NCBI GenBank assembly: GCA_016490735.1
Contig: JAEMWC010000140.1
Location: 192,501-256,500, forward strand
Direction: 5' to 3'
Length of the DNA stretch: 64,000 nucleotides
DNA from: Pachyseris speciosa
Lineage: Eukaryota; Cnidaria; Anthozoa; Scleractinia; Pachyseridae
Both the position numbers and the translations under genes were made by a program. This document shows, piece after piece, positions 1 through 11,211 of the stretch. The notes beneath the pieces were generated by a model. It was given only the letters and a program-made list of their open reading frames with translations. It was not told the origin of the DNA and did not search any database. Position 1 is the first letter of the stretch, and the number at the start of each line of letters is the position of its first letter.

Positions 1-1429
1 CAAAAATTAGCAAAAGAAACTTTCATCAAAAAGTCAAAAACTGCAACCAAAGTTTACGCTAATCCTGGATTAAGCTAATCGGCTTTCGAACAACCGGGCC
101 CAGTTTTCATTAATCGGTATAATCTGGGACGGTCGGGAAGCAGTGAAATCCCCGACCGTCCGGGATTTTCCCGACATATGAAAACCAGGCTTAACAGGCT
201 ATAGCTATAAGGCTACTTTGTTTGCTAAGTGTCTATCAGGCGCTGTAATCATTGCCTTCAGGCTTTCTCGTTCGTTATCTTCGCCTTGTTTGTCCTTGTT
301 TGTTTATTAATCTCGGGGTCACTCCATCAACGGACTCGTAATTCCAATTAGGTCGGCAATTCCCTTCTCTGGACACCACTGTTTCCAAACAGACAGCTAA
401 AATACAGTGCTTTTCGCAGCCGTTTCTCCTGTTTAGTGCCGTTTTGAAACTTCTCTGCTGTTATTGCGGTCACGAAGAAAGAAAACCTGCTCAAAAAGCC
501 AGCCATTGTTTTGGCTCGCTGAGTCGCTTGCAGCTCTTCAGACTTTGCGCCATTCAGAGGCCGCGTTTGATTGGCTCAATCGCAGCACCTTTGTTTATCA
601 ACCAATCAGAATCCTCAGTTTTTTGCCTTGTTTTGCACTGTATTTCCTTTTTTCTGCTCTGAATTACCTTTTTTCTGCACCGGTGTTTCCTAAAAACTGC
701 ATTTCTCTTAGCCAATGAGAATCGAGAAATTTTGTCATGTATATTATTAAAGTATAAAGAATTAATAATGGTGCAAAAAAAAGAGTTTTTTTCCTACTTG
801 TTTATGGAGTAGTAAAGTGGATGCTCCCTTAAAACACCACCACTGGAAGCAAAGAAATGTGGTCGCTTACTCAGTACAAGAGGAACAACACAGCATAACG
901 GTTATTAAGATGGTTTCTGAATAGAAATGTTATCTAAATGTAACAAGAGAGAGTCAACAGCAATTGACTGGCTGTTACTGAAACAATATCTACGGCTAGA
1001 AATTAGATTTTTGTTGATTTTGAAAACTGTATTTGGTCTTTACAACTCCGTGAATCACATTCAACCAGTCACGTCTGCGTTCAGATCAACAACAATCAAA
1101 AGAAAAAGCACAGCATTTGAAAACAAAAGCGAGTCGACCAGGGCCGGACTACGGTAGGTTATCAAATATTTCGACAAACACACAGACCCGGCTACTTCAT
1201 GTGAATACTGATAGCTTTTGGTGTGTTGTTCTCTTCACAGGACTCCCGAAAAAATATCCAAACGGAAAGGCGAAGTACATCTTAGTTTGTAAACATTAAA
1301 AAAAAAATATGTGCATGCGGCGGGTTCGCCTGTAAAGTGAGCGTTTCCGTCGGTTTTCTACGATTTTCTTGTTCTCCGACCACGCAAAAACTGGGGATGT
1401 GAGATGAAGACAACCCCATGTAAACACTA
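1..1429. other. No gene seen; AT-rich repeat-derived DNA
   Basis: No open frame here shows recognisable protein similarity. At about 101-192 there is a small inverted structure: the left side contains CCCAGTTTTCAT and the right side ATGAAAACCAGGCT, with an inner GACGGTCGGG / CCCGACCGTC stem. Its outer ends resemble those of the larger element at 9303-10391, so it is probably a short MITE of the same group. The rest holds nothing I can name. Confidence 0.5.
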
Positions 1430-1679
1430 CAACCAGTTGCAAAAATGTTGAGACACTTCCAATTAAAAACACACTCCTAAAACTGTCCCATGACAGTTAC
1501 ATCCAGACTCCCCTCCTCCCCCACCCCTAAGCAATGTTGCTAGACCACATTTTCTGCCTGGCCTCGCGTTTCTACGAAAACAAAATTTGGCCCTACAACA
1601 TTGATAAGGGGAGGGGGGTGGGTGATCTCTATCCAGTCGGAATTTAGTGTAGTGTCTCAAGTATTTTTGCAACTGGTTG
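1430..1679. mobile_element. Short TIR element (MITE), copy 1
   Basis: A 250-bp non-coding element bounded by imperfect inverted ends: it begins CAACCAGTTGCAAAAATG and finishes with the complement (TTTTTGCAACTGGTTG). A second copy in the same direction lies at 6035-6297 with nearly the same interior, including the GC-rich run of Cs near the left and of Gs near the right that could pair with each other. There is no coding capacity. The superfamily is unclear because no convincing target duplication is visible. Confidence 0.7.
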
Positions 1680-2636
1680 TCTGATTTATGTACAAGATTA
1701 AACGTCGTTTTCTAGAAGTGGGCGTTGACTACATGGGTACAGAAGAGTAATTTTAAAGTTCAAGTTTTACTCAAGAGATCTATAGACTTGTTAGTGTTCT
1801 AATTGATCAGGGAGTGTGCGGAAAAAGTGCCATTGAATTGGTGCAGTTTTGAGTTTGTGCGTTTTGACGCAAGAGGCTGCATTCGATTTCGCGCGGGAGC
1901 TGTAAAAGACGTTGGCGGCAAGCTGTTTGCTATTCCTAAGCGTACTGGCGATTTAACTCGTATCGAAAACGTCCCTGATGTAGCAAAGAGCGAGTTAATG
2001 ACACAAGTAGAGAGACTGGGTATCACACATCAGACATTTCAAGAGCTTGCCAATCGACCTTATCACGTTCAAAACTCGTTATACTTAATTCGAACAGAAA
2101 TTTATTGACAATACGATTGACTCAATGTATACGCGCTTACAATTAATTGTACAAAACAGCGCTAGGCGCAGCAAATACTGAAAACATATGATGTTTTGGT
2201 AAAAATAACCCTTATTAAAGGAAAGTCAGTATTTTATTTACTCGTAGTTTCTTACACAGGAACATTTGTCACGCTATGGCGTTACTTACAAGTTCAGAAC
2301 ACGTTACTTCTTGAAAAAGCCAAATAAACGGAAAACACGGGTACCAATCGGTCCTAAATAGTCGTCAAGAGCAGGCTATAAAGGCAAGATGACCATAAAA
2401 GAGCTACATAAATTCTCTTTCATGATCCGACGGTCAACCATCCGCACGGTCAACCATCATAACAGTAGAAGATATGATATCATATATTTATTTATCAGTT
2501 GCTATGTTAGATCGTGGTAAACAGTCCCGAAAAGTAACCCGAAAAGTCCCGAAAAGTAACCCAGTGATTAACTTTGGTGTTCGTGTTACTGGAACAACGT
2601 GCAACGGCTTCCGCCAATGAGTATCGTATCGGGATC
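1680..2636. other. No gene seen
   Basis: A 101-codon open frame at 1803-2108 (plus) has no domain I recognise and no clear splice sites, so I do not call it a gene. A short direct repeat based on CGGTCAACCATC occurs around 2428-2460, and a CCGAAAAGT direct repeat around 2525-2565. Confidence 0.4.
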
Positions 2637-3055
2637 GGGGAACTTGGCATGTACTAAAACCAGGAACACCGGAACACCCCGAAACACCGGAACACCGGAA
2701 CACCGGAACACCGGAACACTCCGAAACACCGGAACACCGGAACACCGGAACACCGGAACACTCCGGAACACCGGAACACCGGAACACCGGAACACCGGAA
2801 CACCGAAACACTGGAACACCCCGGAACACCGGAACACCCCAGAACACCCCGGAAACCGGAACAGCCGAAAAACTCCGGAACACCGAATTTGACGGTGTTG
2901 TTTTGTTTTCCGATTACAGACCATGTAAAAAATAAAATGTAAATGTAATTTATAGATAGATGAGTAAACAGGGGGCATAATTGAAAAGTTAAAAAGACGT
3001 TCTCTGGTTAAAAATAAAAAAAAAAAAAAAACACGAGCTTTCGATTGCCAGTCTG
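2637..3055. repeat. Left inverted arm with terminal minisatellite
   Basis: This arm is repeated in reverse complement at 5296-5610. The outer end reads GGCATGTACTAAAACCAGG and is followed by a minisatellite of CCGGAACAC-type units (about 2663-2886). After that comes a unique part ending in an A-rich run and CGATTGCCAGTCTG. The two arms enclose about 2.2 kb of mixed repeat sequence. The layout is that of a DNA transposon or fold-back element with long terminal inverted repeats. No transposase is visible between the arms. Confidence 0.65.
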
Positions 3056-3090
3056 ACAAGTCTGCCAGTCGATTCCCACCAGACAACCAA

Positions 3091-3350
3091 AATGGCTTCG
3101 CAGTTTTACCATACATCAAAGGTGTCACTGAACCACGTACAAGAATTCTCAACAACAACGGCATCCGAGCCACCACCAGACCGGTTAAGACCCTGCAACA
3201 GGAATTTGCGTCTCCCAAATCAAGACCCCCATCAGATCGGCAAACGAACGTTGTCTATAAAATCCCCTGTGCGGACTGCACATGGAATTACATCGGAGAA
3301 ACGGGTAGATGTTTACACACTAAAAAAAGGAACACATACGAAACACCAAA
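3091..3350 (+). pseudogene. Penelope-like element fragment, GIY-YIG endonuclease part
   Basis: In the plus strand, one frame contains the linker typical of Penelope-like retroelements, then VVYKIPCADC (about 3250-3280) and YIGETGRC (about 3290-3313). In this family the GIY-YIG nuclease follows the reverse transcriptase and makes the target nick. Only this short portion is present: no reverse transcriptase precedes it, and it is cut at 3355 by a TTAA-flanked fold-back element. A stretch at about 4385-4500 with the words CCTGATGAAGG may be more of the same 3' tail. The copy is dead. Confidence 0.7.
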
Positions 3351-3358
3351 GTATTTAA

Positions 3359-3798
3359 AGTGTCTATATCGTCTTCTATTTTTTTTGTGGTTCTGGTATA
3401 TACATAAGGAGTAGATAGCTGTTCAAAATTTTTTTTCGAATTCCGCCGTGATTTTGCCCTGAAATCGTCGTTCAAATTTCCCGCTTGAGCCACGCCCATC
3501 AAACTTGACCGAGCTAGTAAGGGGCGTGGGTCTATTCCTGATCTGACGTTACAAACTGATTTGCACCTCATTAAGTCTTTGTAAACATGCATGCAAAGCA
3601 GTTTGTGACGCAAGATCAGGAATATACCCATGTCCCTTACTAGCTCGGTCAAGTTTGATGGGCGTGGCTCAAGCGGGAAATTTGAACGACGATTTCAGGG
3701 CAAAAACACGGCGGAATTTGAAAAAACCTTTTTGAACAGCTATCTACTCCTTCTGTACATATCAGAAGCACCAAAAACCAGAAGACGATATAGACACT
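3359..3798. mobile_element. Fold-back MITE with TTAA duplication
   Basis: A 440-bp element made almost wholly of two inverted arms (about 3359-3560 and 3600-3798) around a short spacer. The ends read AGTGTCTATATCGTCTTCT and its complement. TTAA lies directly outside both ends (3355-3358 and 3799-3802), fitting a non-autonomous TTAA-targeting transposon (piggyBac or Kolobok type). It has no coding capacity and interrupts the Penelope fragment. Confidence 0.75.
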
Positions 3799-3802
3799 TT
3801 AA

Positions 3803-5295
3803 AAGTGGTTCCAATATTGCCAGCCATGCGTACCCTGCGAGCAGAGGCCCTTCGATCTTCCTAGATAAGTCGGGAAGAGGAAGGAACCACTGCCAGCCGC
3901 CTCGACTTTCCCTGTTGAGCATGCGCCAGATTCAAATGTAACCGACGCTTTCATTAGCAATTAACTATTAATATTTTCTCGCGAGGTTCTTGCACGGCAA
4001 AATAGTCTCAACGATTCGTTGCAAAAAAGCGAAGTATTTCCAGTTTTAATCCAGGCGATTCTTTTAGGGAATCGTCTCGTATTTTAGGTTACGCCAGGGA
4101 AAAAGGTGACGAAAAAACATGAACTGCAGGAAAAGATTCGGTGTTTTTGTTGTGCGGTATGTCGGCACGGAACGATGTATATTTGAAGTGAAACATCACA
4201 CTGGCCTTCGAGATAAGTTACAGAGCATCTTAGAGGAAAATTTTGACTTAACTGTTCAGTCATGTGGTGTCTGTAGACCATGTGGCCGGCAAACGGAATC
4301 GTTGGATAAAAGGAATAGTGTGATCATTCAACAAATTACTGAAGCGAGCTCCGTTCAAAATACTCTTCAGTGACTCCTTGTCCTGTCGCAAGACGATCAG
4401 TGTAAAGCGACTCGCAAAACCAATATTATGTAACCATAATATGTAGCACCCTGATGAAGGAAGGCTGTGCCTCCCGAAATATTGGTTTAAATATATATTC
4501 CTAGCCGTGTAACCAGCCTTGCTTGTTTTTTTACCGTTTTCTAGTTTACAGTTTTATAGCTGGTTAGATCTATTACAGGATCCGGCTCTTCTATTTTGCA
4601 ACGGTGGTCCTTGCTATTAAGTATTTTCCAGTGTTTTCACAAAACCAAGCCCATCGCCCAAAGCTTACAAGAAAATCCACTCGGGTCGTTCATCGCTGTT
4701 GTCGTCTGCCTGTAAAGACGACGAGTTGAGATTTTACGGATTTCGACAGAGAAACGAATATCATTTTGTCAATGAACCGCGGGCACCTATTTAGTCAGTA
4801 ATTTCTAGCAAGGCGCATGCGTTTTGGGCCAAAACCGGTCTGACTGGTTTCTAACCGGACTGACTCATCCACTTCGGTGGATGAACGGCACATGAAAGAA
4901 AGTCGAGGCGGCTGGCAGAGGTTCCTTCCTCTTCCCGACTTATCTAGGAAGATCGAAGGGCCTCTGCTCGCAGGGTAGCCATGCGTGGCTCGAAGGCCAT
5001 ACTATTGATTTTGAGAATGCACGCGTCATCGACAGAGGCAATTCACGCGTAAGAAAAACGCTGGAATCCTGTAACACTGCAATTACTAACCAGGCAGACA
5101 ATAATTCTAAGCAGTTGCCAAGACAATACACAATCTTATTGTGATCTTATCCATGTTATTAGCATTTCATTGTCACACTAGTATTTCTTCCTTTTGTATT
5201 ATTGTATCAGAGTATCTATATCCGTTCGTTATTTTCTCACCTTTTTGTGCATACACTTTTACCTCCGCTTTTTACAGCTCACTTTTTAAAGTTTG
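3803..5295. repeat. Mixed repeat DNA with an inverted pair
   Basis: The stretch at about 3825-3905 is repeated in reverse complement at about 4897-4985, both built around GACTTATCTAGGAAGATCGAAG or its complement. An 84-codon frame at 4119-4373 contains a CGVCRPC cysteine cluster, but I cannot tie it to a family. No intact gene is visible. Confidence 0.45.
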
Positions 5296-5610
5296 CAGAC
5301 TGGCAATCGAAAGCTCGTGTTTTTTTTTTTAACTTTAAACCAGAGAACGTCTTTTTAACTTTTCAATTATGCCCCCTGGTTACTCATCGATCTTTAAATT
5401 ACATTTACATTTTATTTTTTACATGGTCTGTAATCGGAAAACAAAACAACACCGTCAAATTCGGTGTTCCGGGGTTTTTCGGCTGTTCCGGTTTCCTGGG
5501 TGTTCCGGGGTGTTCCGGGGTGTTCCGGTGTTCCGGGGTGTTCCGGTGTTCCGGTGTTCCGGTGTTCCGGTGTTCCGGTGTTCCTAGTTTTAGTACATGC
5601 CGGGGAACTT
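5296..5610. repeat. Right inverted arm with terminal minisatellite
   Basis: Reverse complement of the arm at 2637-3055. It starts with the complement of the CGATTGCCAGTCTG part and ends with a GGTGTTCC-type minisatellite (about 5461-5584), followed by the complement of GGCATGTACTAAAAC. The minisatellite is shorter than on the left arm, so repeat number differs between the two ends of one element. Confidence 0.65.
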
Positions 5611-6034
5611 CTGTATTTATTTAAATCAGTTTGGCTGAAGGTTATTCGACAAACCCTTATATGGTCGATCTAACACCGGTTCATACCTCCTTTCTGAAAG
5701 CGAATAGACCCACGTCACCTAGTTTTACACTTCTCTAAGTAGAAAGATGTCCCCCAATTACGTAAAAAGCCAAGAAAACCTTTCATCGGTCTTTAATGGC
5801 CATATTTGCGTTCGCTTTCCCGCTTGCCCTAATAAAAGACTAAAAATAGCAGCCATTACGTCATAACCGCAATGCAGCGAAATACACTTTGAACTTTGGC
5901 CATTTCTAAACCTCATAATGTAGGACATTGAAACACTTATTTTTACAATCACCTCATAACATCGCAAAAGTATACCACTTCGTGCATCGATTGGGTACCT
6001 AACAGAACGCCCATACAAGGAAAACCCATTCAGA
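5611..6034. other. No gene seen
   Basis: No domain-bearing frame, repeat copy or RNA gene could be recognised in this stretch. Confidence 0.4.
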
Positions 6035-6297
6035 CAACCAGTTGCAAAAATGTTGAGACACTTCCAATTAAAAACACACTTTTCTCCTAAAACTGTCCCA
6101 TGATAGTTACTACACGGCAGTCCAGACTCCCCTCCTCCTCCACCCCTAAGCAATGTTGCTAGACCACATATTCTGCCTGGCCTCGCGTTTCTACGAAAAC
6201 AAAATTTGGCCCTACAACATTGATAAGGGGAGGGGGTGGGTAATCTCTTTTTAGTCGGAATTTAGTGTAGTGTCTCAAGTATTTTTGTAACTGGTTG
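6035..6297. mobile_element. Short TIR element (MITE), copy 2
   Basis: Second copy of the element at 1430-1679 in the same orientation. It has the same CAACCAGTTGCAAAAATG start and complementary end, and a slightly longer interior. Confidence 0.7.
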
Positions 6298-6388
6298 TAG
6301 CTATGCAAGCTAGTAAGAGCTAGAAGTCGAAGAATTCTGAATGAAAGTTCTAAGCTCGTGAAACGGTTTGTACAATGAAAGATTTACA

Positions 6389-6725
6389 GTCACTGAAGCA
6401 CTAAGCTTGTCATTGTGTGATGATTGTTCTATTATTTCCTGATGGAATACAGTTCAGAAGTGCTTAGGCTGCAATACTTTATTAATATAAAAGTAGGGAT
6501 CCTTTCGGTAATCTTGTGATAATTAGGGAAAACAAATTAAAGACATAATTTGTTTGAATTTGCAGTAATTGCTGTTTATTTAATGATTAAATTTAGGGTC
6601 GAGGAGTACATTGCAAGTGGCAGGGACAGAATTATTGTTGACCCAGACCCAAACAAGATTTATACGAAACGAAAAGCCAGGGAATGTTCAGTTTCGTTTC
6701 CTGATGCTTCACCCCAGAGTAAGGC
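6389..6725. repeat. Inverted repeat arm shared with 8063-8397
   Basis: About 335 bp match the reverse complement of 8063-8397. The arm covers the last part of an intron (acceptor near 6597) and the start of an exon encoding EEYIASGRD and DPDPNKIYTKRK. It therefore represents a second, oppositely placed copy of the same gene segment, not a transposon terminus made only of non-coding DNA. Confidence 0.7.
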
Positions 6726-7935
6726 CAAATCTTTTGAGAAAATTCCACTGTTTACGAAGGCTGAGATGAACGAAAACCATATCGAAAATTCGGGTAAAAA
6801 TATTGGAAACGCTGAACACCATTCTGTTCCTACAAGTCTTAAATGTGCAAAGACTTTTCTTCAAGATGAGTATTTAAAGGACATACAGGCAAACTGTGAT
6901 GAAGATCATTTTTATTTCAAGTGTAAATGCTACCACAGCAACAAGAAACGTAAAGCTCCTCACACAATTCAGGTAGCTCTTTGTGTTTATATATCTGGTC
7001 AAGTGTTACATGCCACTTGCACCTGTACTGCTGGTAAAGTTGGTTATTGTAACCACACATTAGCTCTCATGTTAAAAATCTGCAAATACTCATTGTTTGA
7101 GAGCAAAAGAACAGAAGATCTGAAGGATGAATCAGATGAGAATCCAACTTTGGCCTGTACTTCAAAGCTGCAAAGTTGGCACAATAGAGGTCGAGGGGAC
7201 TCAATTCATCCACAACCAGTAATGCATCTGGTGGTTGCAAAAATTAAGTCTGATGAAGAGAAGGCTGCTAAGGCTGTTGGTTGTCAAATTTATGAGGCTC
7301 ATAAAATTACCAAGCATGATATTGCTGCAGAAGAAAGTTTATAAAAGCTATTACAGCAATAACGGCATTTGTCCCAAGGTGACCTGATTCACTTGAAAAT
7401 ATGAATGGATATCCATGCTTCCCCTTAAAACATACTGAATGCAGAGTTTTTCCAGATAATGTTACTGCAGAGGAGAGAAACTTTTTATCTGCCCCTGAGG
7501 TTGATCAAAATGAACTAAACCAAATTGAACTTGAAAAAAGGGAGCAGGGAAGCAGTGAGAAATGGAAGGAAGAGAGGAAGTTCAGATTTACAGCCTCAAG
7601 GTTTCACATGATTTCTAGAAGGCAGAGAAATCATGAAAGCATTGCCAGGGATTTGATGCATCCAAAGGAATTTACAAATAGACACCCTTCCCATGGAAAA
7701 AAAATTGGAGCCAACTGCCATTCATGAGTACCAGAAATTCATGAAAGCACAAAAAGCACCATTCTTAGTTCTCAAGTGTGGCTTTGTCATTTCTAAGGAA
7801 ATGCCAGTGTTTGTAACTACCCCTGATGCGAAAGTGATTGACTTTGAGTGTAGTCAGGCTTTTGGCATTTTAGAAGTTAAGTGCCCATCAACAAAGTCAT
7901 CTGTCACCCCACTGGATGCTTGTGCTGACCCCTAA
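6597..7935 (+). pseudogene. SWIM zinc finger plus YqaJ-type exonuclease, broken
   Basis: The first part (6597-7344) encodes a segment with a SWIM zinc finger (CxC then CxH, seen in CTCTAGKVGYCNH at about 7016-7058). After an in-frame stop and frame changes, 7401-7935 encodes the remains of a YqaJ-type (lambda-exonuclease-like) nuclease: an EPTAIHEYQKFM helix, a TPDAKVIDFEC strand, and GILEVKCP, which carries the E-x-K catalytic pair of this fold. SWIM-YqaJ proteins are common as multi-copy genes in invertebrate genomes and may belong to mobile elements; that link is inferred. The stop at 7342-7344, the shift near 7700 and the abrupt end after 7935 show that this copy is dead. Confidence 0.7.
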
Positions 7936-8062
7936 TTTTTATGCCAACGAGTAGGGGATCAGTGTTGTTTAAAACCTGACCATGAGTACTATGCTCAAGT
8001 ACAATGGCATTTTCTGAAGAGATTTACCTCAGCCATTCGAAGGGTATTTTACTTCAGTAGTG

Positions 8063-8397
8063 GCCTTACTCTGGGGTGAAGCATCAGGAAACGAAACTGA
8101 ACATTCCCTGGCTTTTCGTTTCGTATAAATCTTGTTTGGGTCTGGGTCAACAATAATTCTGTCCCTGCCACTTGCAATGTACTCCTCGACCCTAAATTTA
8201 ATCATTAAATAAACAGCAATTACTGCAAATTCACACAAATTATGTCTTTAATTTATTTTCCCTAATTATCACAATATTACCGAAAGGATCCCTACTTTTA
8301 TATTAACAAAGTATTGCAGCCTAAGCACTTCTGAACTGTATTCCATCAGGAAATAATAAAACAATCATCACACAATGACAAGCTTAGTGCTTCAGTG
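8063..8397. repeat. Inverted repeat arm shared with 6389-6725
   Basis: Reverse complement of 6389-6725. On the minus strand it contains exon 2 of the SWIM/YqaJ gene copy (about 8064-8212; acceptor TTTAG just upstream) followed upstream by intron sequence. Confidence 0.7.
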
Positions 8398-8752
8398 GCG
8401 GGCCTAAAGTACAGGTCACATTCCACAGGTCACAGGTACACGTCACAGCTTTATTGATTGGTAACTGAGCCAAACAGTTTCTCCTCAGTCTAAAACAAAA
8501 TTTTGGATAGTGATTAGGGCTACGAGACACTTTGGGGCTTCTTTATTTATCTTTCGCATGGTGACCTGTATGTTGACCTGTGAAATGTGACCTGTACTTT
8601 AGCCCCGCCGAGTCCCCTCTGCATCGAAGCCAAAACAAGAGATCGGCTTTCTTTAGCTCTGCCGGTTTTCTTCCCTCAAGACTGGCGCCGGGAATATCAT
8701 TTTCCGTGAGTAAAACTGGTCCGATAATTTTCCCCTCCTGAAAGGTCGCCAT
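8064..8752 (-). pseudogene. SWIM/YqaJ gene, second partial copy (exons 1-2)
   Basis: Exon 1 lies at about 8607-8752. It starts MATFQEGKIIGPVLL, and its LKKADLLFWLRCRGDSAG part resembles a SAP-like helix-turn-helix that binds DNA at the N-terminus of these proteins. Exon 2 lies at about 8064-8212 (EEYIASGRD). A MITE (8399-8606) is inserted exactly where exon 1 should continue, removing the normal exon end. Nothing downstream of exon 2 follows on this strand: the sequence switches to the oppositely oriented copy. Fold and gene assignment rest on motif reading only. Confidence 0.55.
8399..8606. mobile_element. MITE with CTAAAGTACAGGTCACA ends
   Basis: The left end reads CTAAAGTACAGGTCACATT and the right end is its complement, each followed by CACAGGTCA-type sub-repeats. 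About 205 bp, non-coding. It truncates an exon of the SWIM/YqaJ gene copy. Confidence 0.7.
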
Positions 8753-9302
8753 GTTTGATACTGCTGTATCCTCACCCCCCTCATTTTCATGTAGTCGTAC
8801 TAAGGTTTTTCCGAGCTGTCCGCCATTATGAATTCGGTGTATAGCGTATTCCCGAGCATTGAGACGGCACGAGGGAATGATTTAGACACCCGTTCTAGGA
8901 ATTCTCATATGCTCAAAGACTCTTCGTGGTTGGTGTTAAAAATTTTCGTTTTCGTTCGCTGATACTTTATGTTTTCACGTATGCGACTGCTAAATAATCA
9001 TGGTGTCATATGTTCAATCAAGCGTAACGCGGTTAGAAATAGAGATTATCATCTCCTGTGAAATGCGCCTCCTACAATTTTCAGTTGTGAAAAGATTTTG
9101 AATCTTCGACAGCCTCTGCAAAATATATCTCACTTATTTTGTCTTCGTTCTGAGCTGCCGTACTTCGAGCAAAATAATTTTGAACAAACTTTGGCTCACA
9201 AAATGTGCGTTTCGTTATCATATGATCGTCTGTATGCAAATTTTTGGTGTCTGCTCACAGAATATCTGGCCGGTTTTTCACGGTTTTTCCAGCCACTTTA
9301 AA
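8753..9302. other. No gene seen
   Basis: This is probably the upstream flank of the minus-strand gene copy at 8064-8752. No motif could be supported. Confidence 0.35.
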
Positions 9303-10391
9303 AAGCCTGGTTCTCATATGTCGCCGACCAGCCTGCGACATATAGGGAGCTTAAGCAACGTGACGACGACGCCGAGGCGACGCCTAGAAAAAAAAATTTT
9401 ACTAGCGAATTTCGCGACCATCCAGAACTGTTCGGTACACCAATGGCTCTAAAAACGTGCTAAAGTTAAAAATGCAACGATGGCGTTCAAATCCAAATGG
9501 AAATACGAAAAATTAGCTGTCGTCGTCCACGTTCCGTAGACGACGCAGAACTTGGTCATTTCACGTTGTTGTTTTGCAGAGGACTGTAAAGAAATGTACA
9601 AAGATTTATAACGCACTTGCACAGCTATGGTTCTTCTCATTAAACCTTTTGTTTTCTGACGTTCTCGTTGCCGTCGTCGTCGTGGTTTGCTTAAGCTCCC
9701 TATAGACGCCGGTAGTGCCTGGGATACTGTTCAGACATATAAGAACATACGCCGCTGGTAACAAGAACCATCGCAGGTCCTTACCGCCGGAATGCCTGCG
9801 AAGTTGACTTGAGTTTAACTTCTCAGGCACGTCGGCGGTCCTTCCGGAACGCCGGCAATAGAAATATTTTATGAGAACGCAGTCGGCGATCGTCGGCGAT
9901 GTGCCACCGGCAAATATATCCCACAATTCATTACACCCAAAATGTCGGATGCTGCGGACGTAGAACCCAGTGACGAACAAGACCGGTCTTACCAAAATAA
10001 CAGTCTTAATTGATGCTATAAGTAATTATAGGGCAATTTACGACAAATCTTGCTGTCCGTGCTGGCTCCTTTCTTTGAGCACAGGGCAGAGAGAGCCCCA
10101 AACTTTCACTTACGGCTTTCCCGTTTGTCTTGACGCTTTCTTTGTATATATCTCCTTACGAGGAACTCAAAGTAGCGAAGGCTGCCAGTGTTTTATCCAT
10201 GCTTATTGAAGGATAGTGAAGAAAGAGCGCGAAACGATACTGATTTGGCGCGCTATTTTACGTTCACCGGGGACACGTCGCAGGCACACCTGGGGCACCA
10301 CTGCGATGCAACTTGGACGAAAAATCAAATCAACCGGCGATGAAACCGCAAGTCATCGCAGGTAGGTCGGTGGCATATGAGAACCAGGCTT
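9303..10391. mobile_element. TIR element with CATATG-containing ends
   Basis: The ends are inverted: AAGCCTGGTTCTCATATG at the left and CATATGAGAACCAGGCTT at the right, followed inwards by GTCGCCGACC / GGTCGGTGGC-like steps. Internal GC-rich inverted motifs (CGCCGG, GCAGGCA) continue the pairing. There is no transposase. The left part is interrupted by a nested MITE at 9341-9704. The same end sequence occurs near 175-192. Confidence 0.65.
9341..9704. mobile_element. Nested MITE, TATAGGGAGCTTAAGCAA ends
   Basis: The ends TATAGGGAGCTTAAGCAA and TTGCTTAAGCTCCCTATA are perfect inverted copies. They are followed by GACGACGAC and GTCGTCGTC. A TA duplication would suit a Tc1/mariner-type non-autonomous element. 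No coding capacity. Confidence 0.7.
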
Positions 10392-11211
10392 TATCGGCGG
10401 TAGTTTAAAAGCAGCTGTGATAGGTTATTTGCTTGTTTATTATAACAACGGATGGACAACAGCCTTTTGAATTCTTGTTTACCGGTTTTTTTTAATCCTT
10501 TGTTAACCACATGCTTATGCAAATTAGGGAAGCGATGAAGAAACAAAAGGTTCCGCATCTCGCACTTGGGCCATAAATCAATGGGAAAAACTTCGTCCGT
10601 AACTTACAGTACGGACTTCGAACTCGGTTAGCAAGAGGTATTTATCCATTGTAACAAATTCATTATTCTCAACCTTCAGTTGAGTGATAGCACCTTGTTT
10701 ATAGTGTTGTTTCTCTAAAGTTAAAAAGTTTTTTTTCGCCTTCATTGTGCCATCTGCATCAAGCCCTTAGGATTGAATCCTTTAGTCCAGTGTTCAATAA
10801 TCATGCCTGAGTGTTACCTGCCAGTGAATAATTTTTGTGGTCAATTTTTCCGAAATGAAATAAGCAATAATTCTTGGTTGTTTGTAATTATACAATGATT
10901 ATTTTAGTGCCGAAGACCTTGTTGCTCATTTTAGATGAAAATGTTAGGTTTTGAAAGGTTTCCAAAGGGTTTTCAGAGGTAATATTTATTTTTGTCATGT
11001 TTCAAATAATGTGCAAAAGAGTTTATGTTTTGTCATGTATTTTTTTCTGAACTGATGAATTTCACGGAATTACATGGAATGAGGAAATTATTTGATCATA
11101 TACGCAATTTTGAAGGGAACCTCCTCGTACTCTTACAAAAACTTCACGCTAAATTGTTGGAAATAATATTTAATAGATTCTAAATTTTGTTTAGAAACTT
11201 GCCTGGATATA
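10392..11211. other. No gene seen
   Basis: AT-rich sequence with no coding, RNA or repeat signal that I can support. Confidence 0.4.

Noticed and set aside
1803..2108. 101-codon frame, plus strand
   Set aside because: Fairly clean sequence, but no domain, no splice or promoter support; a similar-sized frame exists on the opposite strand.
2663..2886. CRISPR-like array of short repeats
   Set aside because: Units are contiguous 9-base repeats without spacers, in a eukaryotic inverted-repeat element. It is a minisatellite.
2488..3218. Long frames through the GGAACACC repeats
   Set aside because: Open in several frames on both strands only because the tandem unit has no stop; the peptides are pure repeat.
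4119..4373. 84-codon frame with CGVCRPC
   Set aside because: A single cysteine cluster inside mixed repeats is not enough to call a gene.
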